6,397 nt of DNA from an uncultured Clostridia bacterium (GTDB taxonomy: Bacteria; Bacillota; Clostridia; Oscillospirales; Acutalibacteraceae), in assembly GCA_937875885.1 (NCBI GenBank), contig CALEIO010000170.1, forward strand, positions 1 to 6,397, written 5' to 3'. The notes under the pieces are model-generated. The model made no database searches. It had not been told where the DNA came from and saw nothing but the letters and a program-made list of their open reading frames with translations. Of the stretch, positions 1 to 6,128 are shown in pieces. Within the stretch, counting starts at the first letter, position 1; each line of letters begins with the position of its first letter. The position numbers and the translations under genes were made by a program.

Positions 1-11
1 TATGATTTTGT

Positions 12-45
12 ATAAAGCAGCACTTTTGTGTTGCTTTATTTTTTT
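12..45 (+). terminator. Intrinsic terminator of an upstream gene outside the window
   Basis: A 12-bp stem (12-23 with 28-39, one G-U pair at G20/T31) closes a TTTT loop and runs into a T tract at 39-45. This is the classic Rho-independent shape for transcription on the + strand. It ends a gene lying before the window and separates it from the dpaA promoter, which starts 3 nt later. Confidence 0.88.
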
Positions 46-47
46 AC

Positions 48-75
48 ACACCACATTTGCAATCAGCATAAAATA
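48..75 (+). promoter_or_regulatory. Sigma-K-type promoter for dpaAB
   Basis: AC at 48-49, a 17-nt spacer, and CATAAAATA at 67-75 match the sigma-K consensus AC-N17-CATANNNTA exactly. A sigma-E reading is less good, because the -35 position reads ACA rather than ATA. Known biology agrees: in Bacillus subtilis the spoVF operon is transcribed by sigma-K in the mother cell. The expected start of transcription is around 81-84, giving a leader of about 25 nt. The consensus match is seen; use of the promoter is inferred. Confidence 0.72.
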
Positions 76-108
76 CAGAGAAGATAATAAGAAATAAGTG
101 GTGTTTAT

Positions 109-978
109 ATGAATACAGGCTACGGCTCTTTTGCAATTATCGGCGGCGATAAAAGACAGCTTTTTTGTGCCCGCTCATTGTCAGACGATGGTTATGCTGT
201 TACTATTGGTGGGTTTGACCGTATAACAGAAATGAAAAACGTGGAGATTACTTCGCCCTTTGAAGCTGCGCTTATGAGTGAAGTGATTATATTACCACTG
301 CCTTGCGTTGATAATAACGGTAGGATTCCTGCTCCTTTCTCTGCAGATAATATCGAACTAACAGATGACCTTATAACAGCAATGAAGGGCAAAAAGATTT
401 TCTGTGGTATGAAATCCCGTCTGGAGTCTTCTTGCGCCGCACTTTCGCCCTATCTTTATGATTACTACGAAAGAGAAGAGTTTGCCGTGTGCAATGCGGT
501 TGCTACAGCAGAAGGAGCGCTGGAAATTGCTATGGGCACTTTTGAGGGAACAATCAATGGCGCCAGATGTCTTGTAATAGGATACGGCAGAATCGGTAAG
601 TCTCTTATGCATATGCTTTCATCTCTTGGAGCAGATGTTACCGTAAGCGCCAGAAAACCCTCGGACCTTGCGTGGATAGAGCTCTATGGAGCAAAAGCGG
701 TGAGGACAGATGAGTTGTACAAGGAAAATTCCTACGACATCATATTCAATACTGTACCTGCCAATATACTCAGCTGTGTATTACTTGCAAAAATTGCTCT
801 CAAAGCCGTAGTCATAGACCTTGCCTCAGGAGAGGGAGGGGTGGATAAGTATGCTGCCGAGCGACTTGGTATTACACATATTCACGCTCTTTCTTTGCCG
901 GGAAAGGCAGCTCCGAAAACCGCCGGAGAAATTATAAAGAAAACAATATATCACATTCTTGAGGAGGATGACAGGTGA
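109..978 (+). CDS. dpaA: Dipicolinate synthase subunit A (SpoVFA)
   Basis: This is the NAD(P)-binding subunit of dipicolinate synthase. With DpaB it oxidises the dihydrodipicolinate-level intermediate of lysine synthesis to dipicolinic acid in the mother cell; the product, as its calcium chelate, fills the spore core. The 289-residue length is close to the usual size of about 290-300. The N-terminal segment has the family's GGDKRQ stretch (12-17). A Rossmann dinucleotide motif GYGRIG lies at 158-163, preceded by a hydrophobic strand. The C-terminal LPGKAAPKTAG stretch is typical of SpoVFA. The start at 109 follows a modest ribosome binding site (GTGGTG, 98-103) with a 5-nt gap. It overlaps dpaB by 4 nt, so the two are probably translationally coupled. 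A dehydrogenase of other specificity is unlikely given the partner gene. Confidence 0.93.
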   Translation: MNTGYGSFAIIGGDKRQLFCARSLSDDGYAVTIGGFDRITEMKNVEITSPFEAALMSEVIILPLPCVDNNGRIPAPFSADNIELTDDLITAMKGKKIFCGMKSRLESSCAALSPYLYDYYEREEFAVCNAVATAEGALEIAMGTFEGTINGARCLVIGYGRIGKSLMHMLSSLGADVTVSARKPSDLAWIELYGAKAVRTDELYKENSYDIIFNTVPANILSCVLLAKIALKAVVIDLASGEGGVDKYAAERLGITHIHALSLPGKAAPKTAGEIIKKTIYHILEEDDR

Positions 979-1556
979 CAGGAATAACCGTAGGTTATGC
1001 TCTGTGCGGCTCCTTTTGCACCTTCTCCAAAACAATTCCCCAAATGAAACAACTTGTGGAATCAGGTGTCAGGGTTTTGCCGATAATGTCACAGACGGCA
1101 TACTCTACCGACACACGTTTCGGAAAGTCAGAGGAGTTTATTTCGGAAATAGAAAAAATCTGCGCAAACAAAGTTATCCATACTGTTTTTGATGCAGAGC
1201 CCATAGGACCCCAAAAAATGTGCGATTTGCTTGTGGTGGCACCTTGTACGGGTAATACCCTTGCAAAACTTGCAAACGGAATAACCGACACAGCTGTTAC
1301 AATGGCAGTTAAATCTCATCTTCGTATAAAGCGACCTGTGCTTTTGTGTGTTGCTACCAACGACGGTTTGGGTGCATCTGCACAGAATATTGGAAAGCTC
1401 ATAAACACAAAGAATATATTTTTTGTACCCTTTGGTCAGGATGACCCCGAAACAAAGCCCAACTCTCTGGTGGCAGATTTCAGCCTGATTCCCGACTGTG
1501 TAACCCACGCTTTACAGAATATCCAGTATCAACCCGTTATAATGGGTAATAAATAA
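975..1556 (+). CDS. dpaB: Dipicolinate synthase subunit B (SpoVFB)
   Basis: This is the flavoprotein-like subunit of dipicolinate synthase, of the same fold family as UbiX and Dfp/CoaC decarboxylases. It works with DpaA to form dipicolinic acid during late sporulation. The 193-residue length suits the family. Recognisable blocks are the N-terminal GYALCGSFCTF, APCTGNTLAKLANGITD beginning at residue 89 (the phosphate-binding-type PCTGNT loop), the CVATNDGLG block, and FVPFGQDDP followed by KPNSLVADF. The start codon is GTG at 975-977, sharing GTGA with the dpaA stop. A strong ribosome binding site, GAGGAGG at 961-967 inside the end of dpaA, sits 7 nt upstream and supports this start. No asd, dapG or dapA follows, unlike the Bacillus arrangement; a terminator comes instead. 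Confidence 0.93.
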   Translation: MTGITVGYALCGSFCTFSKTIPQMKQLVESGVRVLPIMSQTAYSTDTRFGKSEEFISEIEKICANKVIHTVFDAEPIGPQKMCDLLVVAPCTGNTLAKLANGITDTAVTMAVKSHLRIKRPVLLCVATNDGLGASAQNIGKLINTKNIFFVPFGQDDPETKPNSLVADFSLIPDCVTHALQNIQYQPVIMGNK

Positions 1557-1577
1557 ATTCAGATAATAGTGCAGAAT

Positions 1578-1612
1578 TTGCGGCAGCCGACAGGGTTGTC
1601 GCAATATTTTTG
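1578..1612 (+). terminator. Intrinsic terminator after dpaB
   Basis: An 11-bp stem (1578-1588 with 1594-1604, two G-U pairs) with a 5-nt loop is followed by TATTTTTG. It lies 21 nt after the dpaB stop codon and ends the dpaAB operon before the next promoter. Confidence 0.8.
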
Positions 1613-1626
1613 CCTTAAGCCTTTTG

Positions 1627-1655
1627 TTGCAAAAAAACTTTTATTGTGATATCAT
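1627..1655 (+). promoter_or_regulatory. Sigma-A-like promoter for the zinc-ribbon gene, ispD and ispF
   Basis: TTGCAA (1627-1632), a 17-nt AT-rich spacer and TATCAT (1650-1655) form a plausible vegetative promoter: the -10 has one mismatch to TATAAT and the -35 matches at 4 of 6 positions. It follows the dpaB terminator directly and lies 31 nt before the next start codon. No sigma-E or sigma-K pattern fits as well here. It probably serves the three-gene run up to ispF. Confidence 0.5.
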
Positions 1656-1686
1656 AAAAACAGAATAATAAAATGAGGTGTAAAGT

Positions 1687-2196
1687 ATGAAATACTGTTG
1701 CGCTTGCAAAAAAATCATTAAAGAAGAAACAGACAAATGTTCCGTTTGCAGCGGTGCTGTTGAGGAGGTTACTCCCAATGCAATCGTTACTGTTGCAGTT
1801 GTTAAAGGTACATCTGTAAAAATTCTTGAGTCTGCACTTAAAGATGCTGGTGTTCCCTGTGCATTCGAAAAAACAGACGGAAATGTTTACAATGAATATA
1901 ATATCAAGGTTTCTGCAGAAAGCGACAATAAGGTGCTGGTGCCCTTTGAGATGTACAACAAGGCTTTTGATATTTGCGAAGGTTTTGGTTTTGTTAGTCC
2001 CGAAGACCGTCTTATTGATGAAGATTCACAGGATGTTAATGAGGATAACCGCTCTTATAACGAAAAGTTTGAAGCTAAAACCGGTATGAAGCATCAGACC
2101 TGGCAGATGCTTTCAATCGTGCTTTTTGTTATTGTAGCTTGTCTTGTAATCTGGGGCATTGATTTTGCTGCAGAGTTTATCAAGAGTCTGTTCTGA
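1687..2196 (+). CDS. Zinc-ribbon protein with a DUF2007-like middle and a C-terminal membrane helix; function unknown
   Basis: I cannot name a function for this 169-residue protein. Residues 4-21 carry two CxxC knuckles (C4/C7 and C18/C21, with an extra C5), as in small zinc ribbons. Residues about 33-104 read like the DUF2007 'putative signal transducing' fold: a beta strand, the helix SVKILESALKDAGVP, then a strand and a VPFEMYNKA helix; this match is by eye. An acidic linker follows (about 105-125). A single hydrophobic helix at about 141-158, with a short amphipathic tail, suggests a C-terminal membrane anchor with the ribbon in the cytoplasm. The start is well supported by GAGGTG at 1675-1680 with a 6-nt gap. 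It leads a tight run with ispD (17-nt gap) and ispF, so it is probably co-transcribed with them. That alone does not make it an isoprenoid protein. Confidence 0.85.
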   Translation: MKYCCACKKIIKEETDKCSVCSGAVEEVTPNAIVTVAVVKGTSVKILESALKDAGVPCAFEKTDGNVYNEYNIKVSAESDNKVLVPFEMYNKAFDICEGFGFVSPEDRLIDEDSQDVNEDNRSYNEKFEAKTGMKHQTWQMLSIVLFVIVACLVIWGIDFAAEFIKSLF

Positions 2197-2213
2197 TTTG
2201 TATAGGTGATATT

Positions 2214-2912
2214 ATGAGCAAACCTTATGTTAGTGCTGTAGTGGTTGCTGCAGGCAATTCCACACGAATGGGCAGTGTAATCAGCAAACAATTTATCCCT
2301 CTTCTGGGAAAACCTATCATAGCATATACCCTCTCTGCTTTTGAAAATTCAGAATCTGTTGACGAGGTTGTAGTAGTCTGCAGAGAATCTGATATGCAGC
2401 AGATTAAAGAGATAGCAATAAATGAAAACTGCACCAAGGTTAAAGCTTTTGTTGTAGGTGGTGCCACCAGAAGTGAAAGTGTATTTTCAGGCATTTCTGC
2501 AACCAGCGAAAACACAACACATTTTGCTATTCACGATGGTGCCAGACCTTTGGTTAAACCCTCCGATATCGATAATGTAGTCAATGCTGCTGTTGAGTGC
2601 GATGCGGCTGCTTTGGCAGTACCCGTTACTGATACTATCAAGATTGTTGATAGCGATGGTTTTATTAAGCACACACCCTTAAGAGCTTCTCTGCGTGCGG
2701 CACAGACACCCCAGGTGTTCAAAAAATCTCTATATCTTCAGGCGCTCGATTTTACAAATGGTGCGGATTTTACAGATGATTGTGCTTTGGTGGAATGTAT
2801 CGGAGCAAAGGTAAAAATTGTAGTGGGTGACTATACCAATATCAAGGTTACCACACCGCAGGATATTCCTCTTGCTGAAGGAATTCTTATGGACAGAACA
2901 AGGAGAGAATGA
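2214..2912 (+). CDS. ispD: 2-C-methyl-D-erythritol 4-phosphate cytidylyltransferase
   Basis: This cytosolic enzyme joins CTP and 2-C-methyl-D-erythritol 4-phosphate to give CDP-methylerythritol, the third step of the MEP route to isoprenoids. The 232-residue length is typical. The family motifs are present and intact: the nucleotide-binding AAGNSTRMG (12-20) with R18 and KQF (K25), GGATRSESV (82-90), HDGARP (107-112), VTDTIK (138-143), QTPQVF (164-169), TDD (187-189), and NIKVTTPQD (209-217) with K211. The ribosome binding site AGGTGA (2204-2209) supports the start. It follows the zinc-ribbon gene after 17 nt, and its stop lies 1 nt before the ispF start. The ispD-ispF pairing, sometimes fused in other bacteria, supports the call. 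A ribitol-phosphate cytidylyltransferase (TarI) is less likely next to ispF. Confidence 0.95.
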   Translation: MSKPYVSAVVVAAGNSTRMGSVISKQFIPLLGKPIIAYTLSAFENSESVDEVVVVCRESDMQQIKEIAINENCTKVKAFVVGGATRSESVFSGISATSENTTHFAIHDGARPLVKPSDIDNVVNAAVECDAAALAVPVTDTIKIVDSDGFIKHTPLRASLRAAQTPQVFKKSLYLQALDFTNGADFTDDCALVECIGAKVKIVVGDYTNIKVTTPQDIPLAEGILMDRTRRE

Positions 2913-2913
2913 T

Positions 2914-3390
2914 ATGTTCAGAATAGGTCACGGATATGATGTTCATCGTCTGAAAGAGGGCAGAGCTCTTATTTTGGGCGGAGTAAATATACCTTATGAG
3001 CTTGGTCTTGATGGTCACAGTGATGCTGATGTGCTTGTTCACGCCATAATGGATGCGCTTCTTGGTGCAGCGGCAATGGGTGATATAGGCGGACTTTTCC
3101 CTGACACCGACCCTGCATATAAGGGTGCTGACAGTATTAAACTTTTCGAGTGTGTAATCTCAAAACTTTCCGAGAAAGGCTACACAGTAGGCAATATTGA
3201 TGCAACACTTGTGGCACAGAAGCCCAAAATCAAGCCTTATCTTCTGCAGATGAGAGAAAATATTGCAGATGTTTGCGGTGTGGATATTGATGCTGTAAAC
3301 GTTAAGGCTACTACAGAAGAAAAACTCGGTTTTACCGGCTCCGGTGAGGGTATGGCAGCTCATGCTGTATGCATAATCACAAAAGAATAA
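2914..3390 (+). CDS. ispF: 2-C-methyl-D-erythritol 2,4-cyclodiphosphate synthase
   Basis: This enzyme cyclises CDP-methylerythritol 2-phosphate to methylerythritol 2,4-cyclodiphosphate with release of CMP, two steps after IspD; the family works as a homotrimer with a zinc at each active site. The 158-residue length is normal. Zinc ligands D9 and H11 lie in [10 protein letters not shown], and H43 lies in the block starting GHSDADV at 34. D57, in [11 protein letters not shown], suits the second metal site. The C-terminal nucleotide-binding block is [10 protein letters not shown] (133-142). The same frame is open back to 2827, but the start at 2914 is chosen because the protein then begins as the family does, an AGGAG (2901-2905) lies 8 nt before it, and the longer form would overlap ispD by 86 nt. 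The gap to the ispD stop is 1 nt. Confidence 0.96.
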   Translation: MFRIGHGYDVHRLKEGRALILGGVNIPYELGLDGHSDADVLVHAIMDALLGAAAMGDIGGLFPDTDPAYKGADSIKLFECVISKLSEKGYTVGNIDATLVAQKPKIKPYLLQMRENIADVCGVDIDAVNVKATTEEKLGFTGSGEGMAAHAVCIITKE

Positions 3391-3397
3391 TATTGAT

Positions 3398-3425
3398 GAA
3401 TACAGAATGCACTTCTTTCATATTA
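3398..3425 (+). promoter_or_regulatory. Possible sigma-G/sigma-F-type promoter for dacF
   Basis: GAATA (3398-3402) and CATATTA (3419-3425) resemble the forespore sigma-G boxes (GHATR and CATNNTA). The gap is 16 nt, shorter than the usual 17-18, so this is a tentative call. In B. subtilis, dacF is a forespore gene under sigma-F, which makes such a promoter plausible. The -10 box lies in the left arm of the hairpin described next, so transcription would begin in the hairpin's loop, near 3432. Confidence 0.35.
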
Positions 3426-3457
3426 ATTCTATGATGAATATGAAAGAGGTGCTTTTT
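3409..3457 (+). promoter_or_regulatory. Long hairpin that holds the dacF ribosome binding site, followed by five T
   Basis: Bases 3409-3424 pair with 3437-3452 over 16 bp with a single T3413/G3448 wobble, leaving a 12-nt loop. The right arm contains AGAGGTGC, which is the dacF ribosome binding site (GAGGTG, 3446-3451), and TTTTT (3453-3457) follows directly up to the ATG. In a transcript running in from ispF the hairpin could both end transcription, as an intrinsic terminator, and block translation of dacF. The pairing is seen directly. The regulatory role is inferred. The free energy was not calculated. Confidence 0.75.
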
Positions 3458-4648
3458 ATGTTTTTGTTTCCGAAGAAAGCTGCAAAGAAAATTCCAAAAT
3501 GTATTTCCGCTATGTTTGCAGTGCTGATTATCTGCAGCTGCTTTTGTTGTGTGAATGTTTCTGCTTTGTCAGCAGAAGATATAACAGCTCCCTCTGCTGT
3601 GCTTATGGAACCTTATACAAAGCAGATACTTTTTGAGAAAAATCCCCACGAAGTCCGTGCTTGCGCTTCCATAACAAAGGTTATGACCCTTATTCTCATA
3701 TTTGAAGCGATCGAAGCAGGTAAGATTGATTATACGGATGAGGTGTGTACGTCAGCTCATGCCGCAGGAATGGGAGGATCTGACATCTGGCTTGAAGAGG
3801 GAGAGGTGATGTCGGTTTATGATATGATAAAGGCTGTTGTGGTTGCATCTGCCAATGATGCCGCAGTAGCTCTTGCTGAACTTGTGTGTGGTTCAGAAGA
3901 TGAGTTTGTAAATAAGATGAATGAAAGAGCAAAAGAACTTGGTATGAATGACACAACCTTCAAAAACTGCAATGGACTGGATGAAGAAGGCCACCTTACC
4001 TGCGCTTATGATGTGGCACTTATGTCGGCAGAGCTTATCCGCCACGAAAAGATTTTTGAATTCAGCTCTATATGGCTTGATTATCTGAGAGATGGCGAAA
4101 CCCAGATTGTAAACACCAATAAAATGATGCTCCAATCATCAAGCTACTACCGCTCTTATATTAAGGGACTTAAAACCGGCACAACCTCACAGGCAGGAAG
4201 CTGTATGTCTGCAACTGCAGAGCGTGATGGACTGTCACTGGTAGCTGTGGTGCTTGGGTGTGATTCGGGTACATCCAGATTTTCTGACAGCGCAAAGCTT
4301 CTTGATTTTGGTTTTGCAAACTATAAGGTTGCAACTCTGACTTTACCGGAAGGGTGTCTTGCTCCTGTTGATGTAAAAGGTGGTATGGTGCCTTTTGTTA
4401 CAGTGGAGTGTACCGCAAAAGAAAGCTTAGTGCTTCCGAAGGGTAATGCGGCTGAACTTTTGGTAGAATATAGTATTGATGAAGAAATTGAAGCACCTGT
4501 TGTGAAAGGTCAGATAGTGGGGAAGGTGACGTATTCGTATAACGGCGAGATAGTGGAAGAGTGCGATATAACAGCATCTCAAAGTACAGAAGCGATGAAT
4601 TTCGGAGCAATTATGATGCTTTTGTGGCAAAAACTAATTTCTTTGTGA
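3458..4648 (+). CDS. dacF: D-alanyl-D-alanine carboxypeptidase, DacF/PBP5 type
   Basis: This extracytoplasmic serine peptidase (family S11) removes the terminal D-alanine from peptidoglycan pentapeptides. The 396 residues include the three penicillin-binding motifs in order: S71-I-T-K74 with the nucleophilic serine, S131-A-N133, and K239-T-G-T242. A beta-rich PBP5 C-terminal domain follows (about 290-375). The last residues (about 380-396) are hydrophobic or amphipathic and may anchor the protein to the membrane. A basic N-terminus and hydrophobic core (about 15-36) form a signal peptide, probably cut after V34-S-A36 or A39. The frame is open back to 3407, but 3458 is preferred because GAGGTG lies 6 nt before it and the signal peptide is then of normal length. 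The DacF rather than DacA assignment rests on overall resemblance and is less sure; the spoIIA genes that follow dacF in Bacillus are absent. Confidence 0.9.
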   Translation: MFLFPKKAAKKIPKCISAMFAVLIICSCFCCVNVSALSAEDITAPSAVLMEPYTKQILFEKNPHEVRACASITKVMTLILIFEAIEAGKIDYTDEVCTSAHAAGMGGSDIWLEEGEVMSVYDMIKAVVVASANDAAVALAELVCGSEDEFVNKMNERAKELGMNDTTFKNCNGLDEEGHLTCAYDVALMSAELIRHEKIFEFSSIWLDYLRDGETQIVNTNKMMLQSSSYYRSYIKGLKTGTTSQAGSCMSATAERDGLSLVAVVLGCDSGTSRFSDSAKLLDFGFANYKVATLTLPEGCLAPVDVKGGMVPFVTVECTAKESLVLPKGNAAELLVEYSIDEEIEAPVVKGQIVGKVTYSYNGEIVEECDITASQSTEAMNFGAIMMLLWQKLISL

Positions 4649-4687
4649 GAATTTATAAATTTTTTAGTGAAAATGTAAAAATCCTCC

Positions 4688-4716
4688 TTGCATTCTTTAA
4701 TGTAATATAGTATAAT
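4688..4716 (+). promoter_or_regulatory. Vegetative promoter of pgi
   Basis: TTGCAT (4688-4693), a 17-nt spacer and a perfect TATAAT (4711-4716) make a good sigma-A promoter. Transcription should begin near 4722-4724, giving a leader of about 47 nt. No convincing terminator separates dacF from this promoter, so some read-through from dacF is possible. Confidence 0.78.
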
Positions 4717-4732
4717 ATCAATAATTAAAACT

Positions 4733-4757
4733 TGTGCTAGTATAGCACAGCTATATT
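4733..4757 (+). promoter_or_regulatory. Two overlapping, mutually exclusive hairpins in the pgi leader
   Basis: Hairpin A pairs TGTGCTA (4733-4739) with TAGCACA (4743-4749) perfectly around a 3-nt loop. Hairpin B pairs TATAGC (4741-4746) with GCTATA (4750-4755) around ACA and can extend through a G-U and an A-T pair to 4739/4757. They share bases, so only one can form at a time. Hairpin B ends next to the ribosome binding site. As DNA, the 17-bp palindrome just after the start of transcription could also be an operator. I do not recognise it as a known regulator site. Confidence 0.5.
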
Positions 4758-4769
4758 GGAGGATTTACA

Positions 4770-6107
4770 ATGCCCACATATCTTTCTGACAAACATGTTA
4801 AAAGCTTTATTACTAAAGATGAGCTTACTGCTATTGCTCCTCAGGTAAAGGCTGCACACGAAGCTCTTCACACAGGCACAGGTCTGGGTAACGACTTCAT
4901 CGGTTGGCTCACTCTTCCCACAGATTATGACAAAGAAGAGTTTGCACGCATCAAGGCTGCTGCAGAGCGTATCAAGAAGAACACAGATGTTTTCATCGTT
5001 ATCGGTATCGGTGGTTCTTACCTTGGTGCAAGAGCAGCTATCGAATTCCTGACTTCTCCCAACTACAATGCACTTGCTAAGGATACACCTCAGATTTACT
5101 ATGCAGGTAACAGCATCAGCTCTACTGCACTTTCTGAGCTTATCGACCTTTGTGAGGGCAAGGACGTTTCAATTAATATGATTTCAAAATCAGGTACAAC
5201 TACTGAACCTGCTATTGCTTTCCGTGTTCTCAGAGAGCTTCTCGAGAATAAGTACGGCAAAGAGGGCGCAAAGGAGCGTATCTACTGCACAACTGACAAG
5301 GCTCGCGGCACACTCAAGCAGCTTGCAGACCGTGAAGGCTACGAGACATTCGTAGTTCCCGATGATGTTGGCGGCAGATTCTCTGTACTTACAGCTGTTG
5401 GTCTTCTTCCCATTGCTGTTGCAGGTGCAGATATCGATGCTCTTATGGTAGGTGCACAGAAGGCACAGGCTGATTTTGACAACGACGATGTATTTACCAA
5501 CGACTGCTACAAGTACGCAGCACTTCGTAACTGCCTCTATCGCAAGGGCAAGACAACAGAAGTTCTCGTTTCTTACGAGCCCGCATTTACAATGATGTCC
5601 GAGTGGTTCAAGCAGCTTTATGGTGAGAGCGAGGGTAAGGACAACAAGGGTATTTTCCCTGCAAGTGTTGTTTTCTCCACAGACCTCCACTCTATGGGTC
5701 AGTACATTCAGGATGGTAGAAGAGATCTCTTCGAGACAGTTGTTCTTTTCGACAAATGTAAGAGAGAGATTACACTCGGCACAGATCCCGAGAACGTAGA
5801 CGGACTCAACTTCCTCTGCGGCAAGACAATGGACTTCATCAACAGAAAAGCTTTTGAAGGTACTGTTCTTGCTCACAATGACGGTGGTGTTCCCAATATC
5901 GTTCTCAACGTTGCTGAGATGACAGAGAGTGAACTGGGATACCTCATCTATTTCTTCGAAAAAGCATGTGCTATCTCTGGCTACATTCTTGGTGTTAATC
6001 CCTTTGATCAGCCCGGCGTAGAGAGCTACAAGAAGAATATGTTTGCTCTCCTCGGCAAGCCCGGCTATGAGCAGGAAAAAGCAGCCTTGGAAGCAAGACT
6101 GGTATAA
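4770..6107 (+). CDS. pgi: Glucose-6-phosphate isomerase
   Basis: This cytosolic enzyme interconverts glucose 6-phosphate and fructose 6-phosphate in glycolysis and gluconeogenesis. The 445-residue length is that of the short bacterial form, as in Bacillus (about 450), rather than the E. coli form (about 550). The first SIS domain carries GIGGSYLG (79-86) and the phosphate-binding SKSGTTTEP (139-147). The family signatures GGRFS (201-205) and the [12 protein letters not shown] block (ending at 422) are intact. The likely catalytic residues E286 (in GESEGK), H307 and K421 keep the same spacing as E290, H311 and K425 of the Bacillus stearothermophilus enzyme, as I recall that numbering. A strong GGAGGA lies 6 nt before the start. 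Codon use is noticeably more biased than in neighbouring genes (many AAG, GGT, CTC/CTT), as expected for a highly expressed gene. Confidence 0.97.
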   Translation: MPTYLSDKHVKSFITKDELTAIAPQVKAAHEALHTGTGLGNDFIGWLTLPTDYDKEEFARIKAAAERIKKNTDVFIVIGIGGSYLGARAAIEFLTSPNYNALAKDTPQIYYAGNSISSTALSELIDLCEGKDVSINMISKSGTTTEPAIAFRVLRELLENKYGKEGAKERIYCTTDKARGTLKQLADREGYETFVVPDDVGGRFSVLTAVGLLPIAVAGADIDALMVGAQKAQADFDNDDVFTNDCYKYAALRNCLYRKGKTTEVLVSYEPAFTMMSEWFKQLYGESEGKDNKGIFPASVVFSTDLHSMGQYIQDGRRDLFETVVLFDKCKREITLGTDPENVDGLNFLCGKTMDFINRKAFEGTVLAHNDGGVPNIVLNVAEMTESELGYLIYFFEKACAISGYILGVNPFDQPGVESYKKNMFALLGKPGYEQEKAALEARLV

Positions 6108-6128
6108 ACATAAACGGAGGTAAAACTT

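Larger units (their letters stand above)
4679..4766 (+). repeat. 9-bp inverted repeat pairing an anti-Shine-Dalgarno segment with the pgi ribosome binding site
   Basis: AAATCCTCC (4679-4687) is the exact reverse complement of GGAGGATTT (4758-4766), which is the pgi ribosome binding site. The two are 70 nt apart. The first copy touches the predicted -35 box, so mRNA started at the pgi promoter would not contain it, whereas read-through from dacF would. The repeat is seen directly; its function is inferred. Confidence 0.6.

Noticed and set aside
959..1192. Frame of 77 codons overlapping the dpaA/dpaB junction on the + strand
   Set aside because: It is out of frame with both dpaA and dpaB, whose conserved blocks cover the region, and its translation looks random.
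1128..1508. Open reading frame of 126 codons on the - strand opposite dpaB
   Set aside because: It is an antisense shadow of dpaB, with no recognisable motif or convincing ribosome binding site.
1607..1635. Inverted repeat TTTTTGC / GCAAAAA after the dpaB terminator
   Set aside because: It is short and mostly A/T with a 15-nt gap, and is expected by chance between a T tract and an A tract.
2827..2913. Longer form of ispF starting at 2827
   Set aside because: It adds 29 residues without family character, overlaps ispD by 86 nt and has no clear ribosome binding site. The start at 2914 has both the ribosome binding site and the expected N-terminus.
3407..3457. Longer form of dacF starting at 3407
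   Set aside because: The added 17 residues would be encoded by the hairpin itself and would sit before a normal signal peptide. The ribosome binding site GAGGTG points to 3458.
4650..4670. Palindrome AATTTATAAATT followed by T residues, as a dacF terminator
   Set aside because: The 12-bp palindrome has only A-T pairs and no room for a loop without losing most of the stem, so it is too weak to call a terminator.
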